Positions 33,539-42,318 of a stretch of 64,000 nucleotides of DNA are shown piece by piece (within the stretch, counting starts at the first letter, position 1; the number at the start of each line of letters is the position of its first letter). The stretch lies in assembly GCF_046054195.1 (NCBI RefSeq), contig NZ_JBEQCS010000001.1:372001-436000 (forward strand). Reading direction: 5' to 3'. The stretch comes from Celerinatantimonas sp046054195 (GTDB lineage: Bacteria > Pseudomonadota > Gammaproteobacteria > Enterobacterales > Celerinatantimonadaceae). A model generated the notes under the pieces. That model ran no database searches. It saw nothing but the letters and a program-made list of their open reading frames with translations, and had not been told where the DNA came from. Made by a program: the position numbers and the translations under genes.

Positions 33539-34750
33539 CTATATATCGGGAATATAGGTATTATCCGGCGTTAGATAGATGTTCTGTGAGCGTCTTTGTT
33601 TAAACTGCTCAGCGAGCTTCGCAATTTGTGCCAAATCGGCTTTATCAAATTGAATCCCTTCAGGTTTAACCACACGGTCATAAAATATTTGTGTTTGTTC
33701 GCTAAATTGCTCGCCTTTTTTGGGTTGCGAGTTATCCATTGCGCTTAATAACGCCATTGCTTCAATCGCCCACGGTTTATCATGTTCTACATCGGCATCT
33801 TGTATGCGTTGGGAGTAATAATCGCGAATTGATATATCTCTATATTTTCTGGTTTGCCCTAATAATGTGTATTGGATAAACAGGCGATGGTAGTCATCTT
33901 GATTAAGTTCTTGGCGCGCAATTTTGATTAGATCCCCATCCACGATATATTGTCGGTCAGTTAACCATTGAGCAAGTTTGCTCAAAAGCTTTCTATCTGT
34001 TGCGCTCAGATAGGCTAAATGGCTGGTATAGCTGGTATCGACCCACAAAGGCAGATATTCACCGCGCTGATAGCTCAGTAGTAGCTCAGCTAAGGGGCGA
34101 TAAAATTGATGTTTGGCCGCATCAATGGCAAAACTGACTTGCTTATCTAGCCCCGATGCATCGTAGTGGCGATAATTTTTGAGCTGAATTAATTCATATT
34201 TGGCTCGATAGTCGCCTTGCTTGGCTTTTTCAGCAAATAGCTTAGCGGCATAATTTAACCAAAAATCACGACAGTTGTTATCGCGCAGACACAGATGACC
34301 TTGTGTTAAATCGCGAGCAGCGTATGGGTCTTTATTGGCTGCCGCCATCTCTAAGAGTGTCGACTTGTCAAAGTAAAAAAACCTGGGATCTTTTATGCTA
34401 CGCCCAGTCCACATATCAGAGTCGATGAGTTGCGCCGCCCAGAACATTGCTCTGGGATTATTCTGCATGATCAATTGTCGAAGCTGTTTAATCGCGTCAT
34501 CACGGTGGCGTGCAAAAGGTAATTGTTTGAGTACAGCGTACAGAGGGTCGCTGCTTGGCAGAGACTGATAATGGCCTTGATGAATATCGAGCAAGCTCTC
34601 TAGCTGTGTTTGATAGCGCGCTAGCCCCTCATTTCTAGCCAACTGGTAGCTACTTGGATAAATTGCTTCAAATCCACAGACATAAAATCCAACAGCCAGA
34701 GAGCCTAGGATAATAAGGCAGGTACGAATGAGTCGAATCAGATAAATCAT
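33539..34750 (-). CDS. Membrane-anchored helical protein of unknown function
   Basis: I do not recognise this 403-residue protein. A single TM helix near the N-terminus (IRTCLIILGSLAVGFYVCGF) would anchor a mostly helical domain outside the membrane. Stretches such as NYAAKLFAEKAKQGDYRAKYELIQ look like degenerate Sel1/TPR-type helical pairs. The ATG at 34750 overlaps the stop of the upstream gene (TAATG); a GTG at 34762 is an alternative. It is the last gene of a tight three-gene minus-strand operon with 35478-34750 and 36703-35465. Function is unknown. Confidence 0.75.
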   Translation of the reverse strand: MIYLIRLIRTCLIILGSLAVGFYVCGFEAIYPSSYQLARNEGLARYQTQLESLLDIHQGHYQSLPSSDPLYAVLKQLPFARHRDDAIKQLRQLIMQNNPRAMFWAAQLIDSDMWTGRSIKDPRFFYFDKSTLLEMAAANKDPYAARDLTQGHLCLRDNNCRDFWLNYAAKLFAEKAKQGDYRAKYELIQLKNYRHYDASGLDKQVSFAIDAAKHQFYRPLAELLLSYQRGEYLPLWVDTSYTSHLAYLSATDRKLLSKLAQWLTDRQYIVDGDLIKIARQELNQDDYHRLFIQYTLLGQTRKYRDISIRDYYSQRIQDADVEHDKPWAIEAMALLSAMDNSQPKKGEQFSEQTQIFYDRVVKPEGIQFDKADLAQIAKLAEQFKQRRSQNIYLTPDNTYIPDI

Positions 34751-35478
34751 TAGGCAAGCCACCGCATAAAGGTTGATTTGATGGTTCGCACTTGTGGATA
34801 TTGCTCTTGCAATAGGTGCTCAAACTGAGTGAATGCTTGTGCATTTTCAAATGTAACAACCATCTGCTTGTTCAGTTTTCGATTGATTAATTTAGCGTTT
34901 AAATAATTTGGATTTGGGCTAAACCACCAGTGTTCAGTTTGATTAAGCTCAATAGCTCTTTCTTGGACTTTTTCGATTCGTGGACAATGAAAGACCGCGA
35001 TCAGTGCAATGGGATAAAGAATTAGCGCCGCTAAACTAAAGAGATAAATAGGCTGGAAGCTTGCTAACGTCATGGTTGTAAAAAAGGCGCCGATAATTAA
35101 CAAGATAAACAATAACTGATAACAACGAAAAGCCCATTTCACTTTGCCTGAAAGCGGCTCTAACCAATAGGTTTGGTGAAGTTGAGCGTCCTTTAGCTCA
35201 TAACGTACGCTATAGCAGCCGTTCCCCCCAGCATAATGGTAATAAAGGTGCACAGCGCCTAGTGCTAACACCAGATAGCTGACACATAACAGCGCAAAAG
35301 TTGTGACACTCCATAAAGAGAGTGGATTGAGCCAAGCATAAAGTATGACAAGTAATCCTGGCATAATATGTAAAAGTAGATGTTTGGTCACTAACAGGGC
35401 TTTGCTATAGTGATTTTGATAGGCATTTTCAATCTGCCAACGCAATGCCTGAGTTAAGTCGTCGTTATTTGGATTCAT
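34750..35478 (-). CDS. Four-TM membrane protein of unknown function
   Basis: About 242 residues. Two pairs of TM helices (LLHIMPGLLVILYAWL and FALLCVSYLVLALGAVHLYY; then QLLFILLIIGAFFTTMTLA and YLFSLAALILYPIALIAVF) flank a short soluble loop. The cytosolic C-terminal part, with its QMVVTFENAQAFTQFEHLLQ segment, resembles PH-like tails seen in YcxB-type proteins, but this is only an impression. The start at 35478 overlaps the upstream gene by 14 bases; an upstream ATG at 35523 would add 15 residues. It is coupled to the downstream gene by TAATG. Confidence 0.72.
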   Translation of the reverse strand: MNPNNDDLTQALRWQIENAYQNHYSKALLVTKHLLLHIMPGLLVILYAWLNPLSLWSVTTFALLCVSYLVLALGAVHLYYHYAGGNGCYSVRYELKDAQLHQTYWLEPLSGKVKWAFRCYQLLFILLIIGAFFTTMTLASFQPIYLFSLAALILYPIALIAVFHCPRIEKVQERAIELNQTEHWWFSPNPNYLNAKLINRKLNKQMVVTFENAQAFTQFEHLLQEQYPQVRTIKSTFMRWLA

Positions 35479-36703
35479 GAAGGCGCTCTCGCAGCATCTT
35501 TTGATTGAGTCTTTTAGGGTCATTAAACGTTACTGATGCAGGTTTGCTCGGCGGATTAATTAAATGACCTTGCAGGTTGTAAATAAGCGTGTCTCCAACC
35601 AAATTTCTGTTGCTAAAACCGAGCAACCTATAAAAATCAGAAGAGCTTTTAAAAATACGCTGTTTAAATAACTGACCTGTCGGATAATATTCTAATAATA
35701 CGTAATTTTTACTGTTATTAATTGGCAAATAAGCGTATTGAAGATTGCCATTGGGATAATATCGTTCTTCACGTTTGATGGCTTTTTTCGGGTCAACCAG
35801 TTGATAATCTAAAATCTGACCCTGAGCGTCATAGGCTATTTTTTCTCGTTTTCTATGACCGTTGTCTTGCTCCCAGTAACCAGTAAACTTGCTGGTGCCA
35901 TCATCGTTATACTCTAACAGCGCTCCATAGGTGGAAGGATCACGCTCATAGATATAATCTATGGCATAAGTACGTTGCCCCTGTTTATTTATAACCTGCC
36001 AGCGGCCATCGCGAATCAGTTCATCGGGCCCTTCTTTTAAGTCGTTGCTATCGGTGTCTCCAATATGGCGTTTGTGTAAAATGATATGAAATATCTGAAA
36101 CTTGAGGTTGGCTTTAGCCTTGTCGATATAACTAAGGTCTGTATAGTCGCGGCCGTTTTCACTAAAGAATGAGGTTGCTTTAGCTTTTGGCATGACGCCA
36201 ATCGTTTGGCCGGTGTAAGTAATTGTTCGGTCAAACATGCTGCTGCTATGGACTTTCCATTGCCAACGGTTGGCTTGGTTTGTTAATTTCCCTTCGATAT
36301 AGGGCTTTAACTGCCGATCATGGGTTGTCTTGCGATAAATGTTGATGCTTTTAAGCTTACCATCGTCATAGCTTTCAACAATTTTAATATCATTAAAATC
36401 AAGGGGGTAGGTGGTAGTCCATTGACCATCTTTGCGACCATTTTTTACCGAACCGGTAAATTTTAGAAGGCTCCAACGGCGAATTCGTACCGATTTGCCA
36501 TCTTTATTGACAGCATTATAAGCCAGCGATTGCCCATTAGCGGTCTGTAGTGTGACACCACCGGTGTATAAGTGGTTGTTCAGATAATATAAATTGTCTT
36601 TAAACGTTAATTTTTGAAGAGGCGTAGCAGCTTCGGCCCCTGTAAATAAACAACCCATTAACGTAAGAGTTAACGCGATGCGTCCTGCAAACGACATTAT
36701 CAT
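35465..36703 (-). CDS. Secreted YwqK/MORN-variant-like protein
   Basis: A 412-residue protein with an N-terminal signal peptide (LTLTLMGCLFTGAEA; a lipoprotein cleavage at the Cys is less likely because the lipobox is imperfect). The body contains MORN-variant or YwqK-like repeats in which a Y.NG.L / YY.TGQL pattern recurs (YYPNGNLQYAYL, YYPTGQLFKQR, YDAQGQILDYQL, YNLQGHLI). An internal NGRKDGQW motif is of the same kind. Such repeats occur in envelope proteins and in proteins labelled YwqK-family antitoxins; function here is unknown. It is the first gene of the three-gene operon. Confidence 0.75.
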   Translation of the reverse strand: MIMSFAGRIALTLTLMGCLFTGAEAATPLQKLTFKDNLYYLNNHLYTGGVTLQTANGQSLAYNAVNKDGKSVRIRRWSLLKFTGSVKNGRKDGQWTTTYPLDFNDIKIVESYDDGKLKSINIYRKTTHDRQLKPYIEGKLTNQANRWQWKVHSSSMFDRTITYTGQTIGVMPKAKATSFFSENGRDYTDLSYIDKAKANLKFQIFHIILHKRHIGDTDSNDLKEGPDELIRDGRWQVINKQGQRTYAIDYIYERDPSTYGALLEYNDDGTSKFTGYWEQDNGHRKREKIAYDAQGQILDYQLVDPKKAIKREERYYPNGNLQYAYLPINNSKNYVLLEYYPTGQLFKQRIFKSSSDFYRLLGFSNRNLVGDTLIYNLQGHLINPPSKPASVTFNDPKRLNQKMLRERLHESK

Positions 36704-36762
36704 TAGCCAATTTTAGTTAATTATTAATAGACGCCATAGCATAGAGAATTTTAATTTAGAAA

Positions 36763-36807
36763 ACCAGTGATGCGCACTAATTAGCTATTTATTGGTGCAT
36801 CACTGGT
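36763..36807 (-). terminator. Terminator of yghU (minus strand)
   Basis: A perfect eleven-base inverted repeat (ACCAGTGATGC at 36763-36773 and GCATCACTGGT at 36797-36807) with a 23-base loop. Read on the minus strand the second arm is followed by TTTTCTAAATT. Confidence 0.55.
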
Positions 36808-36832
36808 GTTATTTAGAATAGAAATGAAAAGC

Positions 36833-37678
36833 CTAGAGGTTTAACGCATTAAAATCATCGCCATCGTGGCGCTCTGCTAGATGAGGCTCTGACCAAGTGC
36901 GATTTACTATTCGGCCACGCTTTACCGCCGCTCGCGCCGCGATTTTTTGCGCCCAGCGCAAAAGATGAGGATAGCTCTTCACATCAAGAAATTCTGCCGC
37001 ATCGTATAGCTCGCCTAATACGAGCGCGCCATACCATGGCCAGATGGCAATATCGGCAATACTATATTCATCGCCTGCGATAAAAAGGTGTTGGGCACAT
37101 TGCTTGTCGAGCAGGTCAAGCTGGCGCTTCGTTTCCATCGTAAAACGGTTAATCGCGTATTCAATAGGCTTTGGTGCATAGCTGTAAAAATGGCCGAACC
37201 CACCACCGACATACGGGGCGCTGCCTTGCAGCCAAAAGAGCCAGTTCATCTGTTCGATGCGAACGGCTGGATTGTCGGATAGAAACTGGCTAAATTTTTC
37301 AGCTAAATAGAACAGAATATGGCCTGATTCAAACACTCGAACTGGTTGCTCTGCACTGGTATCTAATAATGCTGGGATTTTTGAATTGGGATTAACGTTA
37401 ACAAACCCGCTGGAGAACTGCTCCCCTTTTGCAATTGAAATCAGGTGCGCATCATACTCAGCACCTTTAATACCTAATGCCAGCAACTCTTCGAGCATAA
37501 TGGTGACTTTCTGACCATTTGGGGTTCCCATTGAATACAGCTGTAAAGGATGTTTTCCTTTGGGTAATTCAGCTTGATAACGAGCGCCTGCACTCGGGCG
37601 ATTAATGCTTGACCAAGTGCCCCCAAGGTCATCGTTGTCGCGCCAAACATTGGGAACTTGATAGTCGCTATTGCTCAT
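36833..37678 (-). CDS. yghU: Glutathione S-transferase-like disulfide reductase, YghU
   Basis: A 281-residue thioredoxin-fold/GST protein closely matching E. coli YghU. The N-terminal domain holds HPLQLYSMGTPNGQKVTIMLEELLALGIKGAEYDA and the VNPNSKIPAL cis-proline segment. The C-terminal helical domain holds NWLFWLQGSAPYVGGGFGHFY. Nu-class members bind two glutathiones and reduce organic hydroperoxides and disulfides. AAGGAGAC precedes the ATG. It is a single gene downstream of the VirK/YbjX-family gene on the same strand. Confidence 0.93.
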   Translation of the reverse strand: MSNSDYQVPNVWRDNDDLGGTWSSINRPSAGARYQAELPKGKHPLQLYSMGTPNGQKVTIMLEELLALGIKGAEYDAHLISIAKGEQFSSGFVNVNPNSKIPALLDTSAEQPVRVFESGHILFYLAEKFSQFLSDNPAVRIEQMNWLFWLQGSAPYVGGGFGHFYSYAPKPIEYAINRFTMETKRQLDLLDKQCAQHLFIAGDEYSIADIAIWPWYGALVLGELYDAAEFLDVKSYPHLLRWAQKIAARAAVKRGRIVNRTWSEPHLAERHDGDDFNALNL

Positions 37679-37726
37679 GTTCGTCTCCTTATTGCATCGG
37701 TTATTGCGTACGGATACTCGCTTAGA

Positions 37727-37750
37727 GGCTCATTGTAAGCACAATGAGCC
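37727..37750. terminator. Hairpin between the VirK/YbjX-family gene and yghU
   Basis: A perfect ten-base-pair stem (37727-37736 with 37741-37750) with a four-base loop. There is no U-tract on either strand, so its role as terminator is uncertain. Confidence 0.4.
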
Positions 37751-37770
37751 AGCGCTGTCATCAGGGGCCT

Positions 37771-38697
37771 TTAGTGAAGCAGGGCAAGACCTGGATTCGC
37801 ATTTTGTTGATTCGTTAGAAAATTCTCGCTTAAGCAAGGCATCAGTGCATCAGATAGCTCGTTCTCATAGCTATCTAACCAAGCATAGCGCTCACGATAA
37901 GTTTTGCGCCGTGAACGTTTAATATCCTCAAGCGGGCGGCGGTTAACTGCAACAGGAAGCTGGAAGAACCACTCGTCAGAGCTGATGCCGTCTAACTCTT
38001 CCCAAAGTTGGTCATAGTTCAGATTAAAGCGCTGGGCTTTGCCATGGTAGCGTTTGGCATTATAGATATGCGCGTTGTTTTTTACCGCATAGAGTGATTT
38101 TATCTCAAGGCGTTGAGCCAGCAATTGCAGTGTTGCAACCATAAATGATTTTGGCCGCATTCCATAAAAGGTCTTGGTAAATTGATGGCTAAAACCGTTA
38201 TCGTTGGTGCTTCCTTGAATGCAGCCGATGTAAAAACTGCCATTATGGTAGGTAAAAGCTAACAGATAATAAACGCTGCCTTGCGTGTCTTTTAGTGACA
38301 GCGTTAGTTCGCCTTCTTTGCGCGCTTTACCATCAAAGCTTAGGGTGACCAGATAATGCTGCTCATCTTTTTCAAGCTCGGCGAGAATGATTTCATCTAA
38401 ATAGATGGTTTCACGAGTTTGGTCAGTAAATGTGTTCTCCAGCCATTGATAATGGCCGTTGAGCCAGTCAAGTGTTGCCTTTTTATTAAGGCCAACATGG
38501 ATAAACGGCACCATGCATTTCATCAGATATTTAGGCTGTTTATTTAACAGCATCATGCGATCGCCTTGAGAGAGAAAATCCACCATTTTGCGAAAATAGG
38601 GATAAAAAACTAAGGCTCGGAAAATAAATTTGCTCACCTGTCGAGCTTTGTGACTTTTATTTTTTGCACAGGCTTGAAGAGCGGATTGAACAATCAT
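37771..38697 (-). CDS. VirK/YbjX (DUF535) family protein
   Basis: A 308-residue protein of the DUF535 family. Diagnostic segments include the internal YYLLAFTYHNGSFYIGCIQG, GMRPKSFMVATLQLLAQ, and the C-terminal WFFQLPVAVNRRPLEDIKRS. No signal peptide or TM helix is seen. Members in enteric pathogens (VirK, YbjX, Msr1-like) are PhoP-linked and affect the cell surface or antimicrobial-peptide resistance, but the biochemical activity is not known. The 373-base region upstream contains an 18-base inverted repeat that may regulate it. Confidence 0.85.
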   Translation of the reverse strand: MIVQSALQACAKNKSHKARQVSKFIFRALVFYPYFRKMVDFLSQGDRMMLLNKQPKYLMKCMVPFIHVGLNKKATLDWLNGHYQWLENTFTDQTRETIYLDEIILAELEKDEQHYLVTLSFDGKARKEGELTLSLKDTQGSVYYLLAFTYHNGSFYIGCIQGSTNDNGFSHQFTKTFYGMRPKSFMVATLQLLAQRLEIKSLYAVKNNAHIYNAKRYHGKAQRFNLNYDQLWEELDGISSDEWFFQLPVAVNRRPLEDIKRSRRKTYRERYAWLDSYENELSDALMPCLSENFLTNQQNANPGLALLH

Positions 38698-39070
38698 CGC
38701 TGTTACCCCTTAATCATTTACTTATATTATTTATTGTTCTTGTAAGAATGACTTGTATCCATACAAGTTATAAGCAAACAGTCCGCTGTTTAATAAAGGG
38801 TCATTCTTGAAATGGCTTTGCTTTCAGTGTGCAGATGCAATGATTGATAAAACAATATTGCAGAGATCCTCAAGTTGGCAGGTCCACATCCAATTGGTAC
38901 TACTGTGGTAACCGAAGGCTTTGTAATTATATAAAACCAAGTTAAAGCTTGTAAACTATCAATAGTGTTTATACACACTTTCTAAGAGCTGTGCAGGTTG
39001 AGTCTCGCTGTTAAGGCGTTTACTCTTGAGGCTTAAATTTATAGATTTGTTTGGCCGTTAAGGGACAGTT
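38698..39070. other. Divergent intergenic region with two inverted repeats
   Basis: No gene is seen. ACTTGTAT-CC-ATACAAGT occupies 38751-38768, upstream of the VirK/YbjX-family gene. AAACAG-TCCG-CTGTTT lies at 38774-38789. The rest is AT-rich and should also contain the promoter of the response regulator at 39071. Confidence 0.5.
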
Positions 39071-39769
39071 ATGGTGCAGCCTATTCAGGTGTTGCTGGTG
39101 GATGATGACGAAGAGCTTCGTGATTTGTTGCGGATCTTTTTTCGCCAGCATGGGATTGAGTTTTCGGTGTTACACAGTGCCAACCATTTGCGCCAGCGAC
39201 TTGATAAAGAACGGCCATCTCTTTTAGTTTTAGACTTAATGCTTCCCGGTACCGATGGCCTGAGTGCATTAAAGCAGTTGCGCTCGGATGGCGATAATTT
39301 ACCCGTGATTTTATTAAGCGCTCGTGATGAAGCCATTGACCGAATTATGGGCCTTGAGGCGGGCGCCGATGATTATGTTGGCAAACCGTTTATGCCTCAA
39401 GAGCTGTTAGCGCGAATCCATGCGGTTTTGCGTCGCCACCATCAGTTTACGGAAAATACTCAACCGATCATTAGCTTTGGTCCTTATCAGCTCGATACCC
39501 AGCAAAAATGTCTATTTCGAGACAGTGAACTGTTAAAACTGCCTGCTTATGAATATCGCATGTTGGAGGTGTTGGCTCGCAATCTCAATCAGTGTGTTTC
39601 GCGCAAAAAATTAATCGATGATATTTATGGCTTCTATGCTGACGTGACTGAGCGCGGAATTGATGTGCCTATCTGGCGAATTCGGCAAATTATTGAACCG
39701 AACCCTTCTGCGCCCGTCTATTTGAAAACGGTTCGAGGGATTGGTTATCTGTTGCAAGGTGATGCATGA
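39071..39769 (+). CDS. OmpR-family response regulator
   Basis: A 232-residue, two-domain regulator. The receiver has the acidic pocket DDD (residues 11-13), phospho-acceptor Asp55 (LLVLDLMLPGTDG) and Lys105 (VGKPF). The C-terminal winged helix ends TVRGIGYLL as in OmpR. Similarity to OmpR itself is high through the receiver (DRIMGLEAGADDY). It overlaps the kinase gene by four bases (ATGA) and lies directly ahead of an RND efflux operon, which it probably controls. It is one of two regulators in the window with clear cognate sites nearby. Confidence 0.93.
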   Translation: MVQPIQVLLVDDDEELRDLLRIFFRQHGIEFSVLHSANHLRQRLDKERPSLLVLDLMLPGTDGLSALKQLRSDGDNLPVILLSARDEAIDRIMGLEAGADDYVGKPFMPQELLARIHAVLRRHHQFTENTQPIISFGPYQLDTQQKCLFRDSELLKLPAYEYRMLEVLARNLNQCVSRKKLIDDIYGFYADVTERGIDVPIWRIRQIIEPNPSAPVYLKTVRGIGYLLQGDA

Positions 39770-41037
39770 TGAGCCTGCTATTACGGCTGATTAACTCTCT
39801 GTTTGGCCGCTCCGCGTTGTTGATGATTTCCCTCGTGGCATTAGTGCAGATTACGGTGATTATGCTGGTTGGCCACCACCTTGGTGAGCATAATAGTACG
39901 CGTGATGCGCAATATGTTGAGCTGGCTTTTCAATTGGCAAAATCACCTGTCAATCGTCCTATATTGGCCCGTAAAGGGATATACATTATCAATACTGATT
40001 CTGCCCAATTTAAGCGCTGCCCTAATCAGTGCAAACCCATTGGCAGGTCATATGAGGCGTCATTGAATCAACGTTTAGGTCGTGATTATCAATTGGTATT
40101 GGATAAAAATAATGGTCACGGTTGGGTTCAAAGTAAGTCGCTAAATTTGTGGTTATATATTCCCAATCTAGGCATTGAACACACTGGCTTTGAGTTAGCT
40201 CTGATGGTGATTCTGTGTTTAGTGGTACTTGCGAGCTTTATTCTATACTGGCAACTGCGTCGACCGATATTAAAGTTGTCGGCAGCAGCGCACGAATTTC
40301 GTCAAAATCGTCAACCAAGCCAGTTAAAACCTTCCGGTCCTCGCGAACTCTCAGCTCTGATGAGACAGTTTAATGAGATGACACTGAGCCTTTATGAATT
40401 TGAAAAAGACCGAACTGTCATGTTAGCCGGTATTGCTCATGATTTAAGAACGCCCATCACCCGCATGCAGGTTCGGGCTAATTTGCTGGATGATTCATCA
40501 CTAACCTCGGGATTTTTAAAAGACTGCAAAGCGCTCTCGGGATTGATTCGTCAATTTATCGATTTTGCAAAAACACCTGACCAATCAGAGCCCGTTTCAG
40601 TAAATGCTCTGTGTTTACAACTTGCTCAGCGCTACAGTGATATGCCGCTGTCATTGCAACTTGATGTTGATGACCAGCTTTGTGTGCCAGAAAAAGAGCT
40701 TGAGCGAATTCTGAGTAATTTAATTGAAAATGCCAAGGATTACGGCAAGCCTGAGATCTGCTTACAAACCAAGCCGCACCATCAAGGTGTTGCTATCAGC
40801 GTAATTGATCATGGTATCGGCATGAGCCAAGAGCAGTGGGAGCAAGCGCTTAAGCCTTTCTCTCGATTGGATAAATCACGCAGCGGTTCGCACAGCGGAT
40901 TAGGTTTGGCAATCGTTCATCGATTAGTCATGCATTTACAAGGTGAGCTAAAAATTGAGCATCAGGAAAAAACTTTTCAGGTAACGGTGCTATTACCTGT
41001 TACACTCAGCCCGCAGATGAGCAGTGATAATCGCTAG
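39766..41037 (+). CDS. EnvZ-like sensor histidine kinase
   Basis: A 423-residue membrane kinase. TM helix 1 is at about residues 17-37 and TM helix 2 at about 142-162, bounding a periplasmic sensor of roughly 100 residues with two cysteines (RCPNQC, possibly a disulfide or metal site). A HAMP region follows. The phospho-acceptor His225 is in GIAHDLRTPITRM, as in EnvZ. The N box (NLIENAKDYG), G1 (DHGIGM) and G2 (GLGLAI) are intact. It is translationally coupled to the regulator gene. Confidence 0.93.
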   Translation: MMSLLLRLINSLFGRSALLMISLVALVQITVIMLVGHHLGEHNSTRDAQYVELAFQLAKSPVNRPILARKGIYIINTDSAQFKRCPNQCKPIGRSYEASLNQRLGRDYQLVLDKNNGHGWVQSKSLNLWLYIPNLGIEHTGFELALMVILCLVVLASFILYWQLRRPILKLSAAAHEFRQNRQPSQLKPSGPRELSALMRQFNEMTLSLYEFEKDRTVMLAGIAHDLRTPITRMQVRANLLDDSSLTSGFLKDCKALSGLIRQFIDFAKTPDQSEPVSVNALCLQLAQRYSDMPLSLQLDVDDQLCVPEKELERILSNLIENAKDYGKPEICLQTKPHHQGVAISVIDHGIGMSQEQWEQALKPFSRLDKSRSGSHSGLGLAIVHRLVMHLQGELKIEHQEKTFQVTVLLPVTLSPQMSSDNR

Positions 41038-41047
41038 CATCTAGTTA

Positions 41048-41136
41048 TCTTACGGCAAGTAAGATTCGGTAAGTTACTATTAAGCCGATAAATTGAGCAA
41101 ATCGTTAGACTATCAGGCCAGTGCAGTTACTATTAA
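41048..41136 (+). promoter_or_regulatory. Candidate regulator binding sites ahead of the RND operon
   Basis: A 12-base perfect direct repeat AGTTACTATTAA occurs at 41072-41083 and 41125-41136, 53 bases apart (five helical turns). An inverted repeat TCTTAC-GGCAA-GTAAGA lies at 41048-41064. GTTAC half-sites are typical of OmpR-type boxes, and the cognate two-component genes end just upstream. Confidence 0.55.
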
Positions 41137-41148
41137 TGGTGTTGGTCG

Positions 41149-42315
41149 ATGTCCTTGTTTTTCCAATCCAGCTCATCTGTTCGTTCGTGTTCTCTTTTGT
41201 TGGTATCCTCTGTCATTTTATTTCTCAGTGGGTGCCAGGAACAGCAAAGCGATACGCATAACAATGCAGCTCCTCAGTCAGCGAAACCTGTTGTCGCAAT
41301 TAGTGTTAAACCGCAAAATCTTCCTTTGCAAACTACTTTGTCTGGGCGATTGTCGGCACTATTAAGTGCTGAAATTCGCCCGCAAGTCGGGGGAATCGTC
41401 AAAAAACGGCTGTTTAAAGAAGGTTCAAATGTTAAGGCTGGCCAGGTGTTGTATCAAATTGATGACGCAACATATCAAGCCGCCTATGAACAAGCTCAGG
41501 GGGATCTCCAGCAAGCCGAAGCGCAATTACAGGCAGCTAAGACAAAAGCTGATCGTTACAGCAAGTTGGTAAAAATCAAAGCGGTGAGCCAACAGGATTA
41601 CGACGATGCTAAAGCCAGCGTGATGCAATATCAGGGCGTTGTGAAAACTGATGACGCAGCTGTTCAAACTGCTTTTATCGATCTACAGCGCTGTGAAATT
41701 AAATCACCCATCAGTGGTTGGATTGGCTCTTCATCAGTTACCGCAGGGGCTCTAGTTGAAGATGAACAATCAACAGCACTCGCAACCGTCTATAACTACG
41801 ACCACATGTATCTGGATGTTACCCGCTCGAGCGATGAGTGGTTGGCTCTTCGCCAAGCGATTGCGCGCGGCGAGTTAAAAGATAAAAAACAGGCGAAAGT
41901 GACGATTACCTTAGCTGATGGCTCGAAATATCCAGAAGATGGCACATTGTTATTTTCTGGAATCGATGTCGATGCCACCACGGGCTCTATTACGCTGCGC
42001 ATTAAAATTCCTAATAAAAACCACCTCTTGTTGCCAGGTATGTATGCCAAAGCCACATTAGATGATGCCTTGTCTGAAGGTGTCTATCTGGTTCCGCAAT
42101 TGGCTGTTCAACGCGACACCGATGGCAATGCGACCTTGTGGCTAGATGTCAATGGCAAGGCCCATAAAGTTGCCGTGCAAGTGGAACGCTCATATAAAAA
42201 TATGTGGGTCATTAATAAAGGTATTAGCGCCGGTGACAAGGTCATCACTGAGGGATTCAGTAATTTAGCCGAAGGAATGCCTGTCACTGTTAGTCAAGCT
42301 CATAAAGGAGCTTAA
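41149..42315 (+). CDS. RND efflux periplasmic adaptor (AcrA/MexA family)
   Basis: A 388-residue membrane fusion lipoprotein. The signal peptide ends in lipobox LSGC (Cys28). It contains the biotinyl-lipoyl hairpin (LSAEIRPQVGGIVKKRLFKEGSNVKAGQVLYQID), a coiled-coil alpha-hairpin (about residues 105-165) and the second lipoyl half (QRCEIKSPISGWIG). The start has no good ribosome binding site. It is the first gene of an adaptor-pump-outer membrane channel operon; the pump starts four bases later. Drug substrates cannot be told from sequence. Confidence 0.93.
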   Translation: MSLFFQSSSSVRSCSLLLVSSVILFLSGCQEQQSDTHNNAAPQSAKPVVAISVKPQNLPLQTTLSGRLSALLSAEIRPQVGGIVKKRLFKEGSNVKAGQVLYQIDDATYQAAYEQAQGDLQQAEAQLQAAKTKADRYSKLVKIKAVSQQDYDDAKASVMQYQGVVKTDDAAVQTAFIDLQRCEIKSPISGWIGSSSVTAGALVEDEQSTALATVYNYDHMYLDVTRSSDEWLALRQAIARGELKDKKQAKVTITLADGSKYPEDGTLLFSGIDVDATTGSITLRIKIPNKNHLLLPGMYAKATLDDALSEGVYLVPQLAVQRDTDGNATLWLDVNGKAHKVAVQVERSYKNMWVINKGISAGDKVITEGFSNLAEGMPVTVSQAHKGA

Positions 42316-42318
42316 CCT

